From positions 1 through 45,875 of the forward strand of contig SXOX01000023.1 of assembly GCA_005776585.1 (NCBI GenBank): 45,875 nt of DNA. Reading direction: 5' to 3'. The stretch is from Pseudomonadota bacterium. Lineage in GTDB: Bacteria; Myxococcota_A; UBA9042; GCA-2863065. Under the pieces are notes generated by a model. The model had not been told where the DNA came from and searched no databases. It saw only the letters and a list, made by a program, of their open reading frames with translations. Shown here piece after piece: positions 1-7,081 of this stretch; the first letter of the stretch is position 1; every line of letters starts with the position of its first letter. A program made the translations under genes and the position numbers.

Positions 1-1
1 C

Positions 2-2881
2 ATCTTCGAGGACGGTACGGACCTGTATTGGGCGCGCTCGCGTGTCGCCGAGCGGCTTCAGAGCCTCGGGACCGCGCTGCCGGCCGGCGTCAAGCCCGCC
101 ATGGGACCCGACGGCACCGGCGTGGGCTGGGTCCTAGAGTACGCGCTGGTCGATCGGACCGGCCACAGCTCACTGGCCGACCTGCGCGCCATCCAGGACT
201 GGGACCTCAAGCGCGCGCTCGAGAGCGTCCCCGGGGTCGCCGAGGTCGCCACCATCGGCGGCCTCGCGCGCGCCTGGGAGGTGACGGTGGACCCGTGGGC
301 GCTCGTGTCCAAGGGCATCGGCATCGATCGGGTGGTCGCCGCCATCCGATCGGCCAACACCGACGCCGCGGGCCACGTGCTCACGCAAGGCGACCACGAG
401 CTCATGCTGCGCGGTCGCGGGCTGCTCCAGACCCGCGCCGATCTGGCCGCCGTCGCGGTCCCCGGCATGAAGCCCACCGATCCCCCGATTCGAGTCGACA
501 CGCTCGGCCCCGTCGGCCTCGCCGCCGCGAGCCGGCGCGGCATCGCGGAGCTCGACGGCGAAGGGGAGGTCGTCGGTGGCGTCGTCATCGCCCGTGCCGG
601 CGAGAACGCCCTCCAGGTCATCGAGCGCGTCAAGGAGCGCCTCGACGCGCTGCGCTCGACGCTCCCCGCCGGCGCGGAGCTCGTTCTCACCTACGATCGC
701 TCGACCTTCATCGGCGAGGCCATCGACACGCTCCGCACCGCGCTCCTGGAGGAGCTGGCCGTCGTCTCGCTCGTCATCCTCATCTTCCTGATGCACGTCC
801 GCAGCGCGCTCGTCGTGTGCATCACGCTCCCGCTGGCCGTGCTGGCGAGCTTCATCCCCATGCTCTTTCAGGGGCTCGGCGCCAACATCATGTCGCTCGG
901 CGGCATCATCGTTGCCATTGGCGATATGGTGGACGGCGCAATCGTCCTCGTCGAGAACGTCCACAAACGCCTGGAGCCGTGGCACGCCGCCGGCGAGCCG
1001 GGAGGCAAGGTCGAGCGCCGGCGCCTCGTGACGCTCGCCATGCAAGAGGTCGCGCCGAGCCTCTTCGGCTCGCTGCTCATCCTCACCGTCGCGTTCCTCC
1101 CCGTTCTGGCGCTCGAGTCCGCCGAAGGGCGCCTCTTTGGACCGCTCGCCTGGACCAAGACATGGTCGATGGGCTTCGGCGCCGTCCTCGCCGTCACGAT
1201 CGCGCCCGCACTGGTCGCGCTGCTCGTGCGCGGCCGGCTCGTGCCCGAGTCCCAGAACCCGCTCAACCGGTTGCTGGTCTGGCTCTACACCCCCGCCGTG
1301 CGTTGGGTGGTCCGACACCGCTGGCTGGTCATGGGCCTCGCCGCCGCGCTCGTCGCCTTCACGGTGCCGGCGCTGCTGCGGCTCGAGTCCGAGTTCATGC
1401 CGCCGCTCGAGGAGACGGACCTGCTCTACATGCCGACCTCGCCTCCGGGCATGCCCGACGACGTCGCGGTCACCACGCTCCAGACCATGGATCGCATCAT
1501 CAAGGGCTTCCCGGAGGTCCAGCACGTCTTTGGCAAAGCGGGCCGCGCGGAGACGGCGACCGATCCCGCGCCCTTGGCCATGTTCGAGACCGTGATTCAG
1601 CTCAAGCCACGGTCGGAGTGGCCCGAGGGCGAGACGCTCGACCAGCTCAAGAAGAAGCTCGACGCGGCGCTCGCGTTTCCCGGCATGCCCAACCTTCTGT
1701 GGATGCCGGTCCAGACGCGGACGGAGATGCTCGCGACCGGCGTGCGCGCCAACCTGGGCATTCAGGTCTATGGCAGCGACCCCAAGGCCATCGAGGCCGC
1801 GGGAATCGCTGTCGAGCGGGCCCTGACGCCGCTGCGGGGCACGGCGAGCGCCTACGCCGATCGCGAGACGGGCGGCTTCTACCTCGATGGCACCATTCGC
1901 CGTGACGTCGTCGCGCGGCTCGGGCTCTCCGTCGACATGGTGGCCATGCTCCTCGAGGCGGCCGTGGGAGGGATGCCCATCGCGGAGGCGTCGGTCGGTC
2001 GCACGCGGATCCCCATCGCGGTGCGCTTTCCGCGCGACTGGCGCACCGATCCCGATCAGCTCGCGCGCATCCCGGTGCCGCTCATGGGCAAGGGTGTCGT
2101 CCCGCTGGGCACACTCGTCGAGTTCAAGTCCACCATGGGCCCCATGATGATCCGCAGCGAGGCTGGGAAGCTGCTCGGCACCGTGATCGTCGGCGTGGAC
2201 GAGACCGTGCGCACGGTCCCCGACTATGTCGCCGAGGCCGAGCCCATCGTGCGCGCCCTCGACCTCCCGAGCGGGGTCCACGTCGTGTTCTCAGGCACCT
2301 ACCAAAGCTACGAGCGCGCGAAGGCGCGGCTCAGCATCGTCATCCCCGTCACGCTGGCGCTGGTCGTGCTGCTCTTGCTCGTGACCACGGGCTCCCTGGC
2401 GGAGACGGGCATCGTGCTCCTCGCCGTGCCGTTCTCGCTCGTCGGCGCCGTCTGGCTCGTGTGGTTTCTGGGCTACAAGCTCTCGGTCGCGGTCGTCGTC
2501 GGAATGATCGCGCTCGCGGGTCTCGACGCAGAGACCGGCGTCGTCATGCTGCTGTACCTCAAGCTCTCGCATCGCCGGCACGCCGACGAGGGCCGGCTCG
2601 TCACGCACCGCGATCTCATGGCCGCCATCGTCGAGGGCGCCGCGCAGCGCATCCGACCGAAGCTCATGACCGTGTTGGTCAACGTGGTCGGGCTCGTCCC
2701 CGTGCTCTTGAGCACCGGCATCGGCTCCGACGTCATGCGCCGCATCGCTGCTCCGGTGCTCGGCGGTGTGGTGACGTCGTTTCTGCTGGAGCTGCTCGTC
2801 TACCCGGCCATCTTCGCGGCTTGGAAGGGCTTCTCGACGGTCGGCGAGCGCACCGGCGCTCCGCTGCGCGTACCATCATGA
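2..2881 (+). CDS. cusA: CusA-type heavy-metal RND efflux transporter, 5' truncated by window edge
   Basis: Inner-membrane proton/metal antiporter subunit of a tripartite Cu(I)/Ag(I) efflux pump. The frame is open from base 2 and begins inside the motif IFEDGTDLYWARSRV. By comparison with E. coli CusA roughly 90 N-terminal residues lie outside the window; 959 residues are visible. The proton-relay residues known in CusA are all present: Asp in IGDMVDGAIV, Glu in LDAETGVVML and Lys in RIRPKLMTV. Of the three methionines that bind Cu/Ag in CusA, the one in TEMLATG and the one in GPMMIRSE are kept. The middle one appears shifted by one residue (VGGMPIAE instead of VGGAMVGE). This fits the Cu/Ag rather than the Zn/Co subgroup, as does the multicopper oxidase three genes downstream. 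The stop overlaps a downstream ATG (ATGA). CusB and CusC partners, if present, lie upstream outside the window. Confidence 0.96.
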   Translation: MFEDGTDLYWARSRVAERLQSLGTALPAGVKPAMGPDGTGVGWVLEYALVDRTGHSSLADLRAIQDWDLKRALESVPGVAEVATIGGLARAWEVTVDPWALVSKGIGIDRVVAAIRSANTDAAGHVLTQGDHELMLRGRGLLQTRADLAAVAVPGMKPTDPPIRVDTLGPVGLAAASRRGIAELDGEGEVVGGVVIARAGENALQVIERVKERLDALRSTLPAGAELVLTYDRSTFIGEAIDTLRTALLEELAVVSLVILIFLMHVRSALVVCITLPLAVLASFIPMLFQGLGANIMSLGGIIVAIGDMVDGAIVLVENVHKRLEPWHAAGEPGGKVERRRLVTLAMQEVAPSLFGSLLILTVAFLPVLALESAEGRLFGPLAWTKTWSMGFGAVLAVTIAPALVALLVRGRLVPESQNPLNRLLVWLYTPAVRWVVRHRWLVMGLAAALVAFTVPALLRLESEFMPPLEETDLLYMPTSPPGMPDDVAVTTLQTMDRIIKGFPEVQHVFGKAGRAETATDPAPLAMFETVIQLKPRSEWPEGETLDQLKKKLDAALAFPGMPNLLWMPVQTRTEMLATGVRANLGIQVYGSDPKAIEAAGIAVERALTPLRGTASAYADRETGGFYLDGTIRRDVVARLGLSVDMVAMLLEAAVGGMPIAEASVGRTRIPIAVRFPRDWRTDPDQLARIPVPLMGKGVVPLGTLVEFKSTMGPMMIRSEAGKLLGTVIVGVDETVRTVPDYVAEAEPIVRALDLPSGVHVVFSGTYQSYERAKARLSIVIPVTLALVVLLLLVTTGSLAETGIVLLAVPFSLVGAVWLVWFLGYKLSVAVVVGMIALAGLDAETGVVMLLYLKLSHRRHADEGRLVTHRDLMAAIVEGAAQRIRPKLMTVLVNVVGLVPVLLSTGIGSDVMRRIAAPVLGGVVTSFLLELLVYPAIFAAWKGFSTVGERTGAPLRVPS

Positions 2882-2949
2882 TGGACTCCCGTTCCCGCGC
2901 TGTGGCACCGTGCTCGCCGCGCGCGAGCGCCCAGCCCGTGGAGGTGCAC

Positions 2950-4260
2950 TTGAGCTGGAAATGGATGGCGTTCTCGTTCGTTGGACTGCTGGGCTGCACC
3001 GCGGGGACGTCGGGTGGAGGGCTTGGGGACGTCGCGCCAATGGACGTGAGCTCGGGCGCGCCTGACGTGCCGGCGGCCGCCGCCGTGGAGACCGCGAGCC
3101 CGCCCGCCGCCACGTGCACCGACACGCTCAAGAACGGCGACGAGACCGACGCCGATTGCGGCGGCGCCAAATGCCCTGCCTGCGCGCTCGGCCGCGCATG
3201 CAAGGTCGATGGCGACTGCGCCACCGGGAAATGCAAGGCGCAAGGCTGCGTCAAGCCGCTCGGTGCACTGATTGGCACCGGTGACGGCACGCCCACGTCC
3301 GTGACGCTCACGGTCATCGAGACCACGAAGCTCAACGACCCGGCCGACCTGGAGTTCGATCCCAAGGAGCCGACGCGGCTCTGGGTCGTCAACCGCAAGA
3401 CCGACGCGCTCACCCTGATTACGCACCCCGGCACGCCGCAGCAGACGACGCAGGCGTTCCTGGACTTCAGCATGCACTTCCTCGAGGAGGTCGTGTCCCT
3501 GTCGTTCAGTGGGTCGGGGGTATTCTCGACCTGCGGCGATACGCGCAACACCTACGACGGTCTCGCGCTGCCGAACGATTTCATGGGTCCCGCCCTCTGG
3601 CCGGCCGACCCGGCCGACTACGCCAAGTACGGTCCTGACGCCTCCGCCGTGCACCTCGACATGCTGCACAACACGCCATACTGCATGGGCGTGCTCTCCG
3701 CGGGCGACAACGCGGTCTGGGTCGTCAACGGCCTGGGCGGGTCCCTCGATTGGTACGACTTCCGCGTGCCGCACCCTCATGGCACCGACAACCACGTCGA
3801 TGGCACCAAGCGGCGCTATGCCGGCATCGGCCTCAAGCGGCTGGCGAGCGTGCCGAGCCACCTAGTCGCGGGCCCCGACGGCGAGCTCTACATCGCCGAC
3901 GCGGGCAACGCTCGGGTCGTGCGCGTCGACACCGCCTCGAGCACGTACGCGGGGAAGAAGGCCACGTACCCCGACGAGCAGCCCATCGAGACCTACACGG
4001 GGAGCACTGTCACCGTCATCGTCGATCCCACGCTGGGCGTCGTCTTCGCGCCGTCCGGGCTCGCCCTGCACGAGGGCTACCTCTATGTCTCGGACTACGC
4101 CAATGGGCTACTGACGGCCTTCTCGTTGGACGGAAAGCGGCGTAATGTGCTCGACACGGGGCTTGGTGAGAAGGCGCTCGGTGGTCTCACGATCGGGCCG
4201 GACGGCCGGCTGTGGCTCGTAGACCGTGTCTCGAATCGCGTGTTGCGGCTCGACCCGTGA
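2950..4260 (+). CDS. Lipoprotein with Cys-rich segment and NHL-like beta-propeller
   Basis: Predicted surface or periplasmic lipoprotein of 436 residues; function unknown. The TTG at 2950 is chosen because GGAGGTG (2940-2946) sits at ideal spacing and the peptide then starts with a normal lipoprotein signal ending in LLGC (Cys16). An in-frame ATG at 2878 overlaps the cusA stop but would add an unlikely 24-residue leader. After an Ala/Pro/Val-rich linker comes a Cys-rich stretch (NGDETDADCGG, CPAC, CKVDGDCATGKC) of a type common in Myxococcota lipoproteins. The rest, about residues 115-436, has repeated blades such as VAGPDGELYIADAGNARVVR and LTIGPDGRLWLVDRVSNRVL, typical of NHL/SMP-30-like propellers. 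It lies between cusA and other copper-related genes, so a role at the cell surface in the same process is possible but not shown. Confidence 0.85.
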   Translation: MSWKWMAFSFVGLLGCTAGTSGGGLGDVAPMDVSSGAPDVPAAAAVETASPPAATCTDTLKNGDETDADCGGAKCPACALGRACKVDGDCATGKCKAQGCVKPLGALIGTGDGTPTSVTLTVIETTKLNDPADLEFDPKEPTRLWVVNRKTDALTLITHPGTPQQTTQAFLDFSMHFLEEVVSLSFSGSGVFSTCGDTRNTYDGLALPNDFMGPALWPADPADYAKYGPDASAVHLDMLHNTPYCMGVLSAGDNAVWVVNGLGGSLDWYDFRVPHPHGTDNHVDGTKRRYAGIGLKRLASVPSHLVAGPDGELYIADAGNARVVRVDTASSTYAGKKATYPDEQPIETYTGSTVTVIVDPTLGVVFAPSGLALHEGYLYVSDYANGLLTAFSLDGKRRNVLDTGLGEKALGGLTIGPDGRLWLVDRVSNRVLRLDP

Positions 4261-4269
4261 GGTCACGGG
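4254..4269. other. Perfect inverted repeat at gene end
   Basis: CCCGTGA-GG-TCACGGG spans the stop codon of the propeller lipoprotein, between it and the next gene. The dyad is perfect but has a two-base centre and no following T tract. It could be an operator or a weak RNA hairpin (CCCGTG/CACGGG with a four-base loop). Function unknown. Confidence 0.35.
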
Positions 4270-4303
4270 GCGAGCTCTTGTGTGACGAAGATGGAGGTTG
4301 GCC

Positions 4304-4921
4304 ATGATGAAGAAAACGATGTCTACGTTGGGGGTGTGTGGCGTTCTGTTGGCCGCTTGTACGAGCGGGTCCTCGGGCGGCGGTGGCGACACGGCTCTGA
4401 CCCCGATCGATACCGGCGCGCTCGATACCGGCGCGCTCGATTCCGGCGCGCTCGATACCGGCACCATGGCGGGCACGGCCGAGACGTCCCTCGCCGCCGA
4501 TCCCGGCGGCGCCACGGGCACCGTCGATACGGCTGTCGATACTGCACTCGCGACCGATCCGGGCGGTCCTCCCAAGACACCCGAGGGCATCAAGGTCATG
4601 AGTACGTCGGGCTCCTACGTTGCCTACTTCACGGGCGCCGAGGCCGGCATCACGGCGGGCAAGATCCTCACGCTCGGGCTGACCGTCACCGTGGCCGATG
4701 GCGCCTTGGCTCCCGGGCTCGACTTCACGAAGGCCACGTTCATCCACACGCAGATGGGCCACGGGTCGGGAAAGATCCCAGAGACCGTCGAGACCGCTGC
4801 GGGTTCGTACACCGTAAAGAACGTCGCTGCCTCCATGGCGGGCACGTGGCGACTCACGTTGACGTTCGCTGGGACCGGCGCCTCGGATACGTTCGCCTAT
4901 GACGTCGAGGTTACGAAATGA
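4304..4921 (+). CDS. YtkA-like domain lipoprotein
   Basis: Lipoprotein of 205 residues. The ATG at 4304 follows GGAGG (4293-4297) by six bases; an upstream in-frame TTG at 4298 is less well placed. The signal ends in the lipobox LLAAC (Cys19). Residues ~25-90 are a low-complexity linker rich in Asp, Thr, Gly and Ala, including a DTGAL/DSGAL tandem repeat encoded by a 15-bp DNA repeat. The C-terminal ~110 residues (from GIKVMSTSG to the end) look like an immunoglobulin-like YtkA domain, with the pattern GxxxGKILTLGLTVTVADG...MGHGSG...GTWRLTLTF. Such domains occur beside copper export genes in other bacteria (family knowledge). The stop overlaps the start of the multicopper oxidase (ATGA), so the two are likely translationally coupled. 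Confidence 0.8.
   Translation: MMKKTMSTLGVCGVLLAACTSGSSGGGGDTALTPIDTGALDTGALDSGALDTGTMAGTAETSLAADPGGATGTVDTAVDTALATDPGGPPKTPEGIKVMSTSGSYVAYFTGAEAGITAGKILTLGLTVTVADGALAPGLDFTKATFIHTQMGHGSGKIPETVETAAGSYTVKNVAASMAGTWRLTLTFAGTGASDTFAYDVEVTK
4407..4466 (+). repeat. Four 15-bp tandem repeats in the lipoprotein linker
   Basis: Unit TCGATACCGGCGCGC is present about four times in a row, with one A-to-T change in the third copy and divergence at the end of the fourth. It encodes a DTGAL-type repeat. Because the unit is a multiple of three, copy-number change would alter linker length without a frameshift. Confidence 0.9.
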
Positions 4922-6174
4922 GACCGCTGCTCCTGGGCCTCCTCGTTGCCGCGTGCGCGACGCCCGACGAGCACGGCACCACCACGGGCGGGCACGAGAC
5001 GGCGACCGTGACGCTGACGGCCGAGCAGGCCGCGTTCGGGTGCATGCTCATGGGCACCGGCGCGAGCACGCACGTCATGTGCAATCATGGCCACAGCATC
5101 TCGTTTCGCTCCGAGAACCTGTGGGAGCGCCATCGCGCGCTCGCCGCCAACGGTGTCGTCGAGGGGAGCGAGGCCGACCTCATGATGGCCGATCCCACGG
5201 GCCACATGGGCGCCGCCCTGCCCGAGCCGCTCACGCCGATGGTCCAAGCGCGCGTGGGTGAGCGACTGCGCATTCGCCTCGTGTCGTACGGTCCGCAGAT
5301 TCACGACTTTCACGTGCACGGGCACTGGTGGAAGTCCGCCGACGGCCCCGCGGACGTCCGCGAGCTGCTGCCCGCGCAGGTCTACGACGGCGTCGAGTTC
5401 TTCGCGGGCGCCGGCGCCGAGAGTCCCGAGCCCCGGTCGGGTCCCGGTGATTGGATGTACCACTGTCATGTCGAACCGCACATCGCCTCGGGCATGTGGG
5501 GCGTCATGCGCGTGCGGCCTGCTGGCGCGACTGACGGGCTCGACGCCGCAGGACGGTACGCCCTCGAGCTGCCCACACCGCTCGGCGCCTCCGGTCAGAC
5601 GATTGACGTGTTCGTCGCCGCCGTCGAGACCCCGCTCGCGATCGCGCGGGAGGTCCTGCCGGGCGCCAAGGAGCTGTCGACGGTCGAGCGCCTCGCCCGA
5701 ATCTACGTGCCGCTGGCCGACCAGACCGCCTTCGACGCCGCAACAGCCAAGTCCGTGCGCGGGCTCCTGTCCACGCAGCGCGAGACCTGGCAGCCGTGGG
5801 CCTTGGTGCTGCGGCAAGGCACGACCGTAAAGGTGCACCTCAAGAACCTCCTGCCCGACGCGCCGGCCACGCTGCACCCCCACGGCGTCAAGACCGCCAT
5901 CGGCAGCGACGGCACGACGCCCGAGAGCGTCGCGAAGCCGGGCGGTGGCGTGGTCACCTACGAGTGGACGGCCGACACCGCTGGGACCTGGCCGCTGCAC
6001 GACCACGCGCGCACGCTGGAGAACCTTGGCCGCGGCCTCTTTGCGGCGCTGGTGGTGAAGTCGCCCGAGGACGAAAAGCGCATCACGCGCGACTACCTGC
6101 TGGTGTTTCACGACTACGACCACGACTGGTTCATGGGCTTCGAGCCCGGTGCCAGCGGTGGCGGCGGTCACTAG
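4918..6174 (+). CDS. Two-domain multicopper oxidase lipoprotein (type-C-like domain order)
   Basis: Predicted periplasmic or outer-membrane multicopper oxidase of 418 residues, plausibly oxidising Cu(I) as part of copper tolerance. The signal MRPLLLGLLVAAC ends in a lipobox (Cys13). All eight histidines expected for the trinuclear copper site are visible. In domain 1 they are in HDFHVHGH (about residue 126) and HCHVEPHIASGM (about 182); in domain 2 they are in LHPHG (about 321) and LHDHA (about 361). The type-1 copper ligands (His, Cys, His, Met) are all in domain 1. In CueO, CotA and three-domain laccases the HPxHxHG and HCHxxxHxxxM motifs are at the C-terminus. The order here matches the two-domain group with type-1 copper in the first domain, which is known to trimerise so that the trinuclear site forms between subunits. 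It overlaps the YtkA-like gene by four bases. Confidence 0.88.
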   Translation: MRPLLLGLLVAACATPDEHGTTTGGHETATVTLTAEQAAFGCMLMGTGASTHVMCNHGHSISFRSENLWERHRALAANGVVEGSEADLMMADPTGHMGAALPEPLTPMVQARVGERLRIRLVSYGPQIHDFHVHGHWWKSADGPADVRELLPAQVYDGVEFFAGAGAESPEPRSGPGDWMYHCHVEPHIASGMWGVMRVRPAGATDGLDAAGRYALELPTPLGASGQTIDVFVAAVETPLAIAREVLPGAKELSTVERLARIYVPLADQTAFDAATAKSVRGLLSTQRETWQPWALVLRQGTTVKVHLKNLLPDAPATLHPHGVKTAIGSDGTTPESVAKPGGGVVTYEWTADTAGTWPLHDHARTLENLGRGLFAALVVKSPEDEKRITRDYLLVFHDYDHDWFMGFEPGASGGGGH

Positions 6175-6263
6175 AGCTCGCCAGACTCGCGCATCCGCCC
6201 GGAGACGTCGGCGCAGGAAGTCGGCGACGGAAGAAGCGTCCGATCCCGGAAGCCGGTGCCGTG

Positions 6264-6878
6264 ATGCCCGCTGGGGGTCGGCGCCTCGATCGCGGCACGC
6301 TGCCGTCCTTGGCCCGTGGAGTGCTCCTTGCTCGCTCTCCGGGCGGGCCCCCAGGACCCCACGGAGGTCAAACCGCGTCACTACGCCGCTTGCTGTTCCC
6401 CGAGGCCCCGGATCTTCCTGGCTCCGCCGCGTTGCTGCTCTTGCGGCTCGTCGGTGGCGCGGCCCTCGTCATTCACGGCTACGGGAAGATGAAGACGCCC
6501 CTGACGTGGATGGGCGACGATACGTGGGCCCCGGGCTTCCTTCAGGCGATCGCCGCCTTCTCCGAGTTCGGCGGAGGCATCGCGTGGCTCTTGGGGCTCC
6601 TCACGGTGCCGGCGTCCGTGCTGTTCCTCGGGACCATGGTCGTCGCCGTCAGCACGCACCTCAGCCGGGGAGAGCCATTCGTGGGTCCGGGCGGCGCGGC
6701 CTCTGAGCTCGCCGCGCTCTACCTGGCGGTGGCTACCGTCTTCATCGCGATGGGTCCGGGCCGCTTCGCGGTCGACTTCGTGATCACGCACCATCGCGCC
6801 AACGTCGGGCCGAGCCCGACTCGGAGGAGTCATGAGTCTCGACAAGAAGGAAACGATCGCTCCCACCGGTACGCCTGA
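6264..6878 (+). CDS. DoxX-family membrane protein
   Basis: Small integral membrane protein. The recognisable DoxX region starts at RLLFPEAPDLPGSAALLLLRLVGGAALVIHGYGKM and has four hydrophobic segments: LLLLRLVGGAALVIHGY, FGGGIAWLLGLLTVPASVLF, FLGTMVVAVSTH and AALYLAVATVFIAM. DoxX/DoxD proteins are quinone- or thiosulfate-linked membrane components in some bacteria, but most members have no assigned reaction. The start is uncertain. ATG 6264 gives a Pro/Gly/Arg-rich leader of about 40 residues that is not typical of the family. GTG 6321 is an alternative, and a GGAGG at 6363 has no start codon at normal distance. The 3' end overlaps the next gene by 47 bases. It is the fifth same-strand gene of the copper block. 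Confidence 0.72.
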   Translation: MPAGGRRLDRGTLPSLARGVLLARSPGGPPGPHGGQTASLRRLLFPEAPDLPGSAALLLLRLVGGAALVIHGYGKMKTPLTWMGDDTWAPGFLQAIAAFSEFGGGIAWLLGLLTVPASVLFLGTMVVAVSTHLSRGEPFVGPGGAASELAALYLAVATVFIAMGPGRFAVDFVITHHRANVGPSPTRRSHESRQEGNDRSHRYA

Positions 6879-7047
6879 CGTCCGGATCCGTACCCAGCTC
6901 ACCAAGCGCCTCGGCATGTCGGGTCGCGGCAACTGCGGCGCGGACACGGCGCCGGAGAGCTCGAAGGGGAGCGGCAAGGGCGCCCAGCACCATCGCAGCA
7001 ACAAGGCCGGCAAGCCGCCCACGCCGAGCGCACCGCCGGCCGCGTAG
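6832..7047 (+). CDS. Small basic low-complexity protein
   Basis: Unrecognised protein of 71 residues. A strong GGAGGAG lies just upstream of the ATG. The product is hydrophilic and apparently disordered: an N-terminal MSLDKKETIAPTGTP segment, one cysteine (GNCGAD), and a Lys/Ser/Gly/His-rich tail ending in Pro and Ala. There is no signal peptide or membrane segment. It overlaps the end of the doxX-like gene in another frame, so expression is probably coupled. The good ribosome site and short clean frame argue that it is real; the lack of any recognisable family keeps confidence moderate. Confidence 0.55.
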   Translation: MSLDKKETIAPTGTPDVRIRTQLTKRLGMSGRGNCGADTAPESSKGSGKGAQHHRSNKAGKPPTPSAPPAA

Positions 7048-7081
7048 CGGTGTCGCTTCCGCACACCGTCACCGACCACAC

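Noticed and set aside
28..1905. 625-codon plus-strand frame in frame 1
   Set aside because: Overlaps cusA in another frame, is Arg/His-rich and has no domain signature.
170..2281. 703-codon minus-strand frame opposite cusA
   Set aside because: Antisense shadow of a well-identified RND transporter; no recognisable protein features.
2905..2919. Sigma-54-like site TGGCACCGTGCTCGC upstream of the propeller lipoprotein
   Set aside because: GG-N10-GC spacing fits, but the -12 reads TCGC rather than TTGC and it lies within a dense operon; judged chance in this base composition.
7048..7072. Hairpin CGGTGT/ACACCG between convergent genes at 7047 and 7082
   Set aside because: Six-base stem with a nine-base loop and no T tract on either side; too weak to call a terminator.
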